64,000 bases of DNA from Maylandia zebra (lineage: Eukaryota > Chordata > Actinopteri > Cichliformes > Cichlidae), in assembly GCF_041146795.1 (NCBI RefSeq), contig NC_135170.1, positions 34,945,033-35,009,032 of the forward strand, in the 5' to 3' direction. Of the stretch, positions 49,696 to 64,000 are shown piece by piece. The stretch's first letter is position 1, and every line of letters starts with the position of its first letter. The notes beneath the pieces are model-generated. The model saw nothing but the letters and a program-made list of their open reading frames with translations, ran no database searches and was not told the DNA's origin. Made by a program: the position numbers and the translations under genes.

Positions 49696-49723
49696 ATTTG
49701 TGATGAGCCGCGTCATCACAAAT
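49696..49723. promoter_or_regulatory. Inverted repeat just before alg1 start codon
   Basis: atttgtgatga (49696-49706) and tcatcacaaat (49713-49723) are exact reverse complements around the 6-bp centre gccgcg, ending 11 bp before the ATG. The two half-sites could bind a dimeric factor, or form a hairpin in the mRNA leader. The function is unknown. Confidence 0.55.
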
Positions 49724-49734
49724 CTCAAACAAAC

Positions 49735-55443
<5,709 letters not shown>

Positions 55444-55603
55444 CCTTGGCTCTATTTAGAGAGCTAGACAGCGCTGCAGTTTTATAACCATTTTTTTTTA
55501 TTCATGAAAGTCTCGCTTTGTAAGCCCTACTGGGCACGTGCAGTAGACATCACCATGGAAACAAGCCTTTTTTTTCCTTTTGTGCCTGGTGAGCACTTCA
55601 TGG

Positions 55604-55609
55604 AATAAA
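55604..55609 (+). promoter_or_regulatory. Candidate poly(A) signal of alg1 (proximal)
   Basis: First AATAAA after the alg1 stop codon, 161 nt downstream. A second lies at 55865-55870. Use of the second would make the alg1 3' UTR overlap the end of eef2kmt. Confidence 0.4.
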
Positions 55610-55788
55610 GTAGGCCCAGCCTTTGAGTCCAGTATCCAGTGAATGCCTGGATGAGATGAGCACCAGTTACAGCAGAGTGAGAGCATAAAGGACAAAACTG
55701 TTTGTTTGGGGTGTTTTCTGAGAAATGTACATTTAAAATTTAAATGGATCAGTGGGTGAAAAGACGAAGTCTTCTGAGGTCTTCTTTT

Positions 55789-55794
55789 TTTATT
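55789..55794 (-). promoter_or_regulatory. Candidate poly(A) signal of eef2kmt
   Basis: AATAAA on the minus strand, 100 nt after the eef2kmt stop codon. Confidence 0.4.
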
Positions 55795-55893
55795 CCTGGC
55801 GTTTTTCTTTCTTCACTTGAATGTATAAAGGAAGTTGTCATGACGATGAGGATGTACATTTGTAAATAAAATCTTTATCATGCTCCCCTCGTG

Positions 55894-58800
55894 TCATCTG
55901 CGCAGTTTGATGAGCTCTATAGCCGACTGTCTGTTATAAGGAAACACGTGGTTGACGGGTGCTGGGATCACTTCATGGCCGACTCCTTCAGCTTCTGCCA
56001 AAACAAACAAACAATGACTTCGTTCAAACCAACGTCCTGCACTGCGAAAATCCTGATCTCTATAAAATCATCTTCATAATTCCCCAAGCACACCTCAAAA
56101 ACAACTTATTTATTCCCACTGCAACCAGGAAGTATCCAGGATCAAATCTGGCCAGATTTGCAGTCTCGTTTTGTCGACACTGGAACGTCTGAGTGTTTCC
56201 TGTGAGCTGTCTCCAGGTCCTTTTTGCTTCATGAATTTCATGAATTGTGGACACTGTGCACAGCTGGTTAAAGAACTACTTACTACAGCAAACCACAGTA
56301 TTTTTCCCCTTGTGTTATATGTTTACTGTTCATTTCAGGCAGAAAACGTGTTTTTGTGGGCGAGGCTGATGAAACTCAGACTCGAGCATGAGGTCGATCA
56401 CGTGAGGTTAGCATGAGCCAAAGAGCCACAGCAGAACGTCAGGTTTAAGTAAACCAGACTCTGATCAGGTTTAAGTCTGAATTAATCTGAACCATCTTCA
56501 CCACAGCCGCCGCCTCCTCCTCAGCGCTGTCTTACCAAGCTGCTGTTTAAAGCCGCCGTACGTCTCCAGGTTCCTTATCGTGGAGCAGATGAAGACCTGA
56601 GGGAGACCCTCGGCAGACGAACACCTCAGAACGATGGACAGCAGCTTCGCCAGACTTCCTGCGATGTCGGGGTCGTACACCACGTCTGCACCACGACAAA
56701 CAACAGGAATCTGCTTTAACTCCAAATCTGAGAAAGCAGATTGTCAACAGCTCCACAAAATCCAGAACAGACTGAGGTGTGTGAATGTGTGTCCACACCA
56801 TCTCCAAAAATCTGACCTGCGGCGATGATGACATCAGCTCCGATCTCCCTCAGCTCTTCCTCTGAGATTGCCGTCCAGTCCAGCTTCTCCACGCTGACCG
56901 CTGGGGTCGTCTGCTCGCTCAGCCCATTCAGCCGGACGTTGTCTCTGAGTTTCTGCAGCACTGTGGAGTGACAGTCGCTGAAGATGAATCGCTTTGGGCT
57001 GCACGACCGACAGACGGTGATACCTGTCAACCCCGCACCGCTGCCCAGCTCCAGCACCGTCCTGAAGGAGGAGGAGCAAATTTAAAAGCTGCAGAAGCTC
57101 CACCTGGAGGGCGACGACCTGCAGATCCTTCCGCTTACCTGCCTGTAAAGACCTGCTGATTCTCCAGAGCCCACTCTGCCAGGTAAAGAGCCGCCTCCCA
57201 CGTCACCAGCCCGGTGGTCCCCTCTGAGATCAGAGCAATGTTCTCCATCAAGCTCACGGCGCCACCAGCAGGCTGCAGGACACAAACATCGCTGCACTTC
57301 AAATTAAGACTCCTGCAAGCAACAGCTGGCAAAAGTAGGGCCGGGCGATTCAGACCGAAAATCAGATCGTGATATTTTTATGGCACAAAACAAATAATTT
57401 GATATAAAGGTAACAGTGACACTGGGGGTTTTCTGTGTGCGGTACCAGCAGGTAGCTCTTGTAGCACTCCATGGTCTCCTCAGCGCCCACCACCTCAGCC
57501 AGAGCATCGTACAGCTCATCCAGGGGTTCACAGCCTGAAGCTTCCAGCTGTGGAGGAAGAAACCAGGAAGCACACAGCCGGGTTTGACTCTGTGATCGAG
57601 TACTTCAACATCTTTCTGCCCAGAGAAAAAAAAAAGCTCAACTAATAATCTGAGAGTTAACCTCTCCTTACCCGTCTGATGAGCTGGGAGAGAAACAGCC
57701 TCCTGTATCTGACTGAAGGTGGAAACTTCCGGCACAGGGGATGAAGGCACGTCTGTAAAAACATGTGACTGTTCATTACACTGACGAAGCTGTTTTATGA
57801 TTGCAGCACGATGGAGGAACACTCACCTGTTTCAGCACCTGAGAAATGAGCTCTGATGACCCGCTGCTCTGAAGGTCTTTTTCTACAAACTGTAAGCAGA
57901 TAAAAAGTTCAACCTCTGTGTAAGTCACGTTTTAAGTTCAAGTCATTCATTCATCCATCCTCATCCGCTTTGTCCGGGGCCGGGTCGCGGGGGCAGCAGC
58001 CTAAGCAAAGAGGCCCAGACCTCCCTCTCCCCAGCCACCTCCTCCAGCTTATCCGGGGGAATACCAAGGCGTTCCCAGGCCAGCCGAGAGATATAATCTC
58101 TCCAGCGTGTCCTGGGTCTGCCCCGGGGCCTCCTCCCGGTGGGACATGCCTGGAACACCTCACCCAGGAGGCGCCCAGGGGGCATCCTTGTCAGATGCCC
58201 GAACCACCTCAGCTGGCTCCTTTCGATGTGGAGCAGCAGCTGCTCTACTCTGAGCCCCTCCCGGATGGCCGGACTTCTCACCCTATCTCTAAGGGAGAGG
58301 CCAGCCACCCTTCGGAGGAAGCTCATTTCTGCCGCTTGTATCCGCGATCTCGTTCTTTCGGTCACTACCCACAGCTCATGGCCATAGGTGAGGGTAGGGA
58401 CGTAGATCGACCGGTAAATTGAGAGCTTCGCTTTTACACTCAGCTCCCTCTTCACCACGACGGACCGGTGCAGCGTCCGCATTACTGCAGCTGCAGCACC
58501 AATCCGTCTGTCGATCTCCGGCTCCCTTCTCCCATCACTCGCGAACAAGACCCCGAGATACTTGAACTCCTCCACTTGGGGCAGGAACTCATCCCCGACC
58601 CGGAGTGGGCACTCCACCCTTTTCCGGCTGAGAACCATGGCCTCAGATTTGGAGGTGCTGATCCTCATTCCCGCTGCTTCACACTCGGCTGCGAACCGTT
58701 CCAGTGCGAGCTGGAGGCCCTCACCCGATGAAGCCAACAGAACCACATCATCTGCAAAAATCAGATGAGATTCTGAGGCCACCAAAGCGAAAGCCCTCCG

Positions 58801-59722
58801 CCACTTGGCTGCGCCTAGAAATCCTGTCCATAAAAATTATGAACAGAACCGGTGACAAAGGGCAGCCCTGGCGGAGCCCATCACCCACCGGGAACGAGTC
58901 CGACTTATTGCCGGCAATGCGAACCAAGCTCTTGCAACGGTTGTATAGGGATCGAATGGCCCGTTGCAATGGGCCAGACACCCCATATTCCCGCAACACC
59001 TCCCACAGGACACCCCGAGGGACACGGTCGAATGCCTTCTCCAAGTCCACAAAACACATGTAGACTGGTTGGGCAAACTCCCATGCACCCTCAAGTATCC
59101 TGGAGAGGATAAAGAGCTGGTCCAGTGTTCCGCGACCAGGACGGAAACCGCATTGTTCCTCCTGTATCCGAGGTTCGACTAACGGACGAACTCTCCTCTC
59201 CAGCACCCTGGCATAGACTTTCCCAGGGAGGCTGAAGGCTAAAGTCATTCACATTGCGCCAAATCACAACACTCGCCTCAAGGCGCTTATATTGTAAGGT
59301 AGACCCACCATAACCCCAACAATCAGACGACCCCTACGAGCAAGCACTGGGCGACAGTGGAAAGGAAAACATGTCCTTTAAGAGGAAGAAATCTCCGGCA
59401 GAAGCAGGCTCAGAGAGCCCGTGGCCAATTTGAAAACATAAAAACAAATTAAAAGAAAGAATAAAGATTATCTTTATGAACTGAGACCAAAATTATTCAG
59501 GGAGGTCCCTTGACTGATTACAAGCATTGCTTTACTCATGTTTCACAGGCAGAGGCTGCTTTGGTGCTAAAATGCGGAGATTTCTGAATGAAGTTCGGCC
59601 AGACTCGTACTCACAGTCCAGGGAAACGAAGGGAGCCGAGTCAGAGCGAAAAACGACACCTGGAACTCCCTTAAAACCTCTTTAACTGACCCCTGAACCG
59701 AGGACCGCTCTGAAAGCGCCAT
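55894..59722 (-). CDS. eef2kmt: EEF2KMT (FAM86), eEF2 lysine methyltransferase
   Basis: A SAM-dependent class I methyltransferase (family 16) that trimethylates a lysine of translation elongation factor 2 in the cytosol. Exons in transcript order: 59722-59615, 57889-57827, 57752-57672, 57547-57446, 57272-57139, 57061-56817, 56685-56536, 55994-55894. Phases agree and give 327 residues; human has 330. The FAM86 N-terminal domain is present (TCLHPLCRKFPPSVRYRRLF, EPLDELYDALAE), then ISEGTTGLVTWEAALYLAEW. SAM motif I is ELGSGAG at 167-173, acidic loop IFSDCH follows, and the family's D-x-x-Y motif is DVVY at 245-248. The C-terminus is VFPYNRQSAIELIKLRR. The start context is strong (A at -3, G at +4). 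Intron 1 carries a Rex3 insertion in the same orientation. All motifs are intact. Confidence 0.95.
57940..59251 (-). mobile_element. Rex3 (RTE) LINE, 5'-truncated, with TSD
   Basis: Two overlapping minus-strand open frames make up the reverse transcriptase. The first (59248-58748) has EEQCGFRPGRGTLDQLF, FVDLEKAFDRVPR and GLRQGCPLSPVLF. The second (58785-57961) has LIFADDVVLLASS, VEEFKYLGVLF, LTYGHELWVVTE and the Rex3-type C-terminus GRRPRGRPRTRWRDYISRLA. The switch of frame near 58780 is a frameshift, so the copy is broken. The 3' end (left, 57950) has a gatg/aatga-type tail. The 10-mer aagtcattca flanks the element at 57940-57949 and 59242-59251. The 5' part of the LINE is missing. The reading frames are otherwise well kept, so the insertion is fairly recent. 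Confidence 0.8.
59254..59425 (-). repeat. LINE 3' fragment (same family as 9772-10367)
   Basis: Read on the minus strand: gaaggtttcttcc-like sequence (ggagatttcttcctcttaaa), gtcgcccagtgcttgctcgt, caatataagcgccttgaggc, gttgtgatttggcgc. It abuts the Rex3 target duplication, so Rex3 landed next to or in the tail of this older repeat. Confidence 0.6.
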
Positions 59723-61559
59723 CTTACACGTGTATTTGTTTACTTCCTATTTACCCATAATCCTGCGCGACCCTCTCTCGCCAGAGCCTCTGGGTAGTGA
59801 AGTTTATCTGTAGGTTTGAGCATCGGCTGCCTTTTTTAAAGCTACAGAGAGCTAGTGCATGTGTTTAATACATACATACATACAGTCTTCTTTTTATTGT
59901 TATATATTTTATTAGTGGACATTTATTATTTAAATGTAAGGTTTTGTATTAATTAGAACTTAACTTCATTTTGAACCAGAGTGTGTTCTGGGGCTTTCCT
60001 TAACCTTTTTATACAGTTTCTGTTGCTCTCTGTGTGTTTTTCTTTTCCTTTTAGTTTGGAGGGTCTTCAGACATCAGCTGCTGGAGAGCTCTGATTATGG
60101 TCTCGTCATATTTTATCTAAAAGGTTCAGGATTCAAGTCCAGCAAATATCTTTTTCTACTTTTAAGGTCAAAATTAAAAGTTGCCACTCCTGTGGCTCTC
60201 CTCTGCATCATGAGATCAAACCTCCAGATGACCCACTTCTCCAGCAGGTAGTCTTATGCTTTAAAGATCTTCTGTGTAAGTTTTCTGAATTAAAATCGTG
60301 TATACTTTTGTTTTAAGGAGGTTTTGTCCGTTTCGTTCGTGTGCATGTTTTGTAACCTCAGAGTAAATTTCTGATCCATCAGAGCTGCTGGAGAGCTCGG
60401 CTGGTTCTGTCTGTCAGTGGATTTAAACACTGAGGCTCAAGGTTCAAGTCCAGCTGCAGTTCTTATTGAATTTTATACCTGAATCCAGCAGCGTGTTGAA
60501 ACCTCCCCTTTATGCCAGCTTCAGCAGCTCGGTGACATGAATAAAAGGTTACTGTGGTATAAATCAAAGGGCTGAGCCACACTCATGTTCATTTTGGAAC
60601 CTGTGATATCTGCTGATATCTGTGAAGCTTCAGTCAGATCTGCTGCTGTGGCCTTGAATTCTGCCCGCTCACTAATGTCGCTTCGTCCAGAAGGTTTCTG
60701 ATATTTCTTTCTCCTCGCGCTCTTTTCTTGCTGTGTCACTGCAGCCGGAGATAAAATCTCTTCAGTTGGACCAACTGTGCATTCACAGCAGCAGCTCCAG
60801 CACACTGAGCATTTACTGGTGAGTATGAGCTGATTATTTTAAAACATCAGTTTGATCATTTCACTTGGTTTTCTTAACAGAAAAGAAGAACCTAAGAGAA
60901 ACTAACGATTTTGATTATTTGTGGATAATAAAGTTTTAAAGTTTTCGGTCCAGGTAAATTATAAATGTTGTTATAGTATTATAATATCTTCTTATTATTT
61001 TAAAGGGACCGCATGAAGACAGTGAATATAGAAAGTTTTTCATAGAGGAAATAACCGTATAAATTAATTAAAAAGGATTAGCAGAAACACAGTCCTTTAT
61101 AACGCCGACACGAATTACTGTTTTCAAAATCAGAGGAGCGTCTTGTGGCCAATGCTGAAGCCTGTGAACGTGGTAAAATTCAATTTTGAAGCAAACGTAA
61201 TAAATTCAGTGTAAACTGGAATTATGAGTAAGGAGAACTACATGTTGACTTTAAATGCTTATTTTATTGTTCTGGGATGTTTTGGGTTGAAACGTTTCCC
61301 CTTAAGGATCAATACCTTCATTCAGACATTACAATTCAGAAAATCCTGATCAAACTATTAGCATAAAACAACAAGGAATGTAAACTAATATAGTGACTTT
61401 TCAAAATAACATTATTAATATTCTCTATTGAAAGAGTTCCCTTTCAAATAAAAAAAAACTTTGGTAAAAAAAAAATATGTGAGACTTTTAATTCTTTCAA
61501 AAACTGAAATCTAATCGCAGTAAGAGGAACACAGCACAGTCATTAACGCGTGTTTCTCT
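59723..61559. other. Intergenic region between eef2kmt and pigq
   Basis: A 1.8-kb interval between two divergent genes. It contains a pair of tRNA-like repeats (60075-60140 and 60382-60462) and a short atac tract at 59872-59882. No gene was found. Confidence 0.5.
60382..60462 (+). repeat. Degenerate tRNA-like repeat, one of a pair
   Basis: gagctgctggagagctcgg starts the unit and a perfect B box, ggttcaagtcc, closes it; an imperfect A-box-like gagctcggctg lies between. A related unit at 60075-60140 has agctgctggagagctc and aggattcaagtcc. Stems do not pair properly, so this is not a working tRNA gene. Confidence 0.35.
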
Positions 61560-61569
61560 CCGGAGCGTT

Positions 61570-64000
61570 TTATCGCACGGACTATCAACAACGAAGATGG
61601 CGCCGACGGTTTGCACGTAGCTGCAGAGGGAAGGTGAACTCTTATTGTCGTGTTAAACAAGGTAAAAGTTGCATTTTTAACACTCGTGTCTCGTCTCCGC
61701 AGTGATGTTAGACACTTTGATCTTTCCGTTGTTTGTTCGAGCTTCAGTTCATTGATTTTAAAACGCTTTTAACGAAAAATAATGAAAAATGCGAAGAACT
61801 TTGAGGTGGTTGTCAGGTGGGGGACATGATAAACCAGCAGGTTGGGGTGTCACTCTTCTCTTTGACGTGATGGGTAATTTCTTTATGTTCCCGCGGTTAC
61901 TCTGTAATAACACTGCAGATAAAACTGCAGCTGACCGGCTTCGTGGTCTCGGAAATCAATGTCATCCCTGCCCCAGGCTTCCTGTTGTGCTCCAATCGGG
62001 TTTCTGATTGAAGGGCAAAAAATGAGGACAGCCGTCTCTAACCCTGTTCCATTCTGTTGCCGAACTCCATTCAAAAAATGGAAGATTGAGTGGTTTTCCT
62101 GTCGTAGCACTTAAATGGAAACGCGGGGATATTTTTCATTAATAAGGACTTCTTTGTCCCCTCGGCGGGTAGTTCGTACTTGGTTACTGTTACTCTTGTG
62201 TATATATACACACATACAGTGTGTTGTACACATAGATTAGACCTGTTCCTAAATGAGGAGAAGTATTCCGTGAATGTGTCCCACTGAAAACAGGTCCAGG
62301 CTTATTCAATGTCTGGGAAACTGAGCCTTGATGCCATGCTGGGCTTCATGTCAGGAAAGCACCAGTAGAATAGAGGTTAGAGAGAAGAGGCTTTAAAATC
62401 TTTTTAAGACACTGGCTGAAACTTTTTTAAAGGCTTTTCCTCAACGCTTTACTTTTACCGCCATCTTTGCTGTTGTAAAATGTTCACATAAATTTTATTT
62501 CAGAATTCTTTGATTTCCAAGTTGGACTTTTGTAATATCTGCTGCTGGCAGTGAGTTTTCCAGGGTTAGACGAGTGTCTCCAACCAAGGTGTGGACACCA
62601 ATGAGGGACCTGCACGCGCTAATCAGCACGCGTATCTGTGATGAAGGATTTCTCCGTCAGGGCGGTAACTGAAGTTAAAGTTTACCTCTGCTTGTTTTAT
62701 TTCTCTCAGATCATCAGAGCTGCTGGACTCTGAGCCACAGTGCAGTCATGGTGCTGAAGATTTTCTTCCCACAGTGCTGTAACCGGGCGGAGAGCGGGCT
62801 GCTGGTGGGCCGCTGGATCTCTGGTCATGACTCAGCCGTGGTGCTGGCGGTCATTCACTACCCCTTCATCCCCGGGCAGGTCAAACAGTACATCCAGCAG
62901 GTTGGTGATTATAAAGAGGGAGCTGAGTCTTTGTAGGGCACAAGTTGTCCAATAGGTGTCACCTTTGACTTTTGAATTAAACACAATGCAGAGGAAAACT
63001 TTTAGTCAGGTTGCAGATGATCAGATGAATCCATTCAGCAACGTGAGCCAGACGTCAGTCACTCAGCCGTCCTCTGTGTTCGTCTCTAAGATGCAGGCCC
63101 AGAGCGGGGTGGCGCTGACGGTACTCGGCTCCTGGAGTTTGCCTAAAGAGGGTCAGGAGAGCATGGAGAGCTTCCTCAGGGACCTCAGCACCATTTTCCC
63201 CCAGCAGCGCTGGCTCCAGGTCAGTCGCCAAATGGGAAAGATGGGCTTCATCTGTGAGGTCGTCAACCGGAACCAAAGTAAGATCCTCAGACTGGAATCT
63301 GCTTCCTCCTTGGCTTTTCTTTTCCATACTTTTTTTTTTATTCTGGACTGTGCTAGAGTAGCTTTGCATGATTCTCAGCTCAAAATAATCCTCATTTATC
63401 TTAAACAGGTGCAGGCATTGGCGCAGCCTAGCAGTTCATCCTGTCTGAACTAAGCTGCTTTAGCTCCTCCCACTCTTTTAAGCCTGCTGACCCTGGAATG
63501 ATAGTTCTCCTTTTTCACAGCTGTCTTTCATTTTTTTATCTGACAGTTTGTTTCTGTTTTTAAGATTATTTTTCTTTTCTGTTTTTAAATGTCCAATAAA
63601 ATGTCCTTCATTTAATTTGAAAGTTTCTGTGCTCTGATTTGAATAACTTTCAGATGGGCAAGAAACTCAGCAGGAAGCAAAAAAGCAAAATGATGAGGAG
63701 GAGGAGGAGGAGAAGGTGATCTTTGTCCACTATGAGCAGAGGAAGGTGATGCTGTCGCAGCTCCACCCCACTGAGAGTGGAGATCCTGACCTCGACACAG
63801 AGCCGCCGTCTGAGCTGAAACAGGTAGAGAGGAGAAAAAAACTGTGATGTCTCCGTGCTGGTGCAAAGCTCTCAAATCAGCTCCTCCACCAACATGCGTC
63901 CAATCCCTGATGTGGGCAGCTGGTGATCTCTCACATGCTCCTCCTCTTCCTGTTGCAGGTGTTCCAGACGGTAGCGCGCAGCCAGCCTCTGTTCTTCCTG
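61570..64000 (+). CDS. pigq: PIGQ, GPI-GlcNAc transferase subunit Q (5' part)
   Basis: A subunit of the ER-membrane GPI-GlcNAc transferase, which starts GPI-anchor synthesis by transferring GlcNAc to phosphatidylinositol. PIGQ stabilises the complex around catalytic PIGA. A 5' non-coding exon ends at 61633 (aag|gtgaac). Exon 2 begins at 62710 and the ATG is at 62748. Coding exons: 62748-62900, 63091-63277, 63654-63823, and 63959 to the window edge. Phases agree and give 184 residues so far. The N-terminus [11 protein letters not shown], then [63 protein letters not shown] and [13 protein letters not shown] match the PIGQ N-terminal cytosolic region. An acidic run of six Glu lies before KVIFVHYEQ. 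The membrane-spanning C-terminal half is outside the window. The 5' boundary of exon 1 is only estimated. Confidence 0.92.
61597..61620 (+). promoter_or_regulatory. uORF and YY1-like element in pigq leader
   Basis: gaagatggcgcc in the first non-coding exon matches the aagatggcg core of YY1 promoter sites that often sit just downstream of transcription starts. The same ATG opens a seven-codon upstream ORF ending at TAG (61618-61620). It could either dampen translation of the main frame or simply be a transcription-factor site. Confidence 0.5.

Larger units (their letters stand above)
48195..49734. other. Shared upstream region of c16orf89 and alg1
   Basis: This 1.5-kb interval separates the two head-to-head start codons. 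The c16orf89 end is GC-rich and the middle is AT-rich with a LINE tail relic. The alg1 end has a GC box and an inverted repeat. No gene was found in it. Confidence 0.55.

Noticed and set aside
57970-59182. Plus-strand open frames between 57.9 and 59.2 kb
   Set aside because: They are antisense shadows of the minus-strand Rex3 reverse transcriptase.

Overview
This window is nuclear DNA of a ray-finned (teleost) fish. Genes are split into many short exons by GT-AG introns. The intergenic and intronic DNA is AT-rich and full of fish-type repeats: Rex3/RTE, L2/Rex1-like and RLE-type LINEs, a hAT-like MITE and tRNA-derived SINEs. One LINE 3' end seen in four places, ending in a repeated attgaattgaa tail, resembles repeats I associate with cichlids, so a cichlid is my best guess; this is inference. 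No bacterial, organellar or viral genes were seen.

Layout. Positions 1-12,495 hold no gene I can support, only repeats and a perfect 41-nt hairpin. A three-exon gene on the minus strand (14,452-12,496) encodes a 170-residue secreted coiled-coil protein I do not recognise. After 5.7 kb of gene-poor DNA comes ift70/ttc30a (20,205-38,300, plus), complete in 19 exons. The fish C16orf89 homologue (48,194-39,932, minus, 8 exons) follows tail-to-tail. Next are alg1 (49,735-55,443, plus, 13 exons), eef2kmt (59,722-55,894, minus, 8 exons) and the 5' part of pigq (from about 61,570, plus, running off the window end).

The C16orf89(-) / ALG1(+) / EEF2KMT(-) trio has the order and orientation I recall for human 16p13.3, where PIGQ also lies, so this is a conserved vertebrate block. 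ALG1 (dolichol-linked glycan assembly) and PIGQ (first step of GPI anchor synthesis) both act at the cytosolic face of the ER. EEF2KMT methylates elongation factor 2. IFT70 works in ciliary transport and has a good RFX X-box 118 bp upstream of its ATG. These are neighbours by ancestry, not an operon.

Gene coordinates run from start codon to stop codon. Exon coordinates are in the evidence; reading phase is consistent across every junction and the assembled lengths fit each family. Untranslated exons are mostly not resolved.
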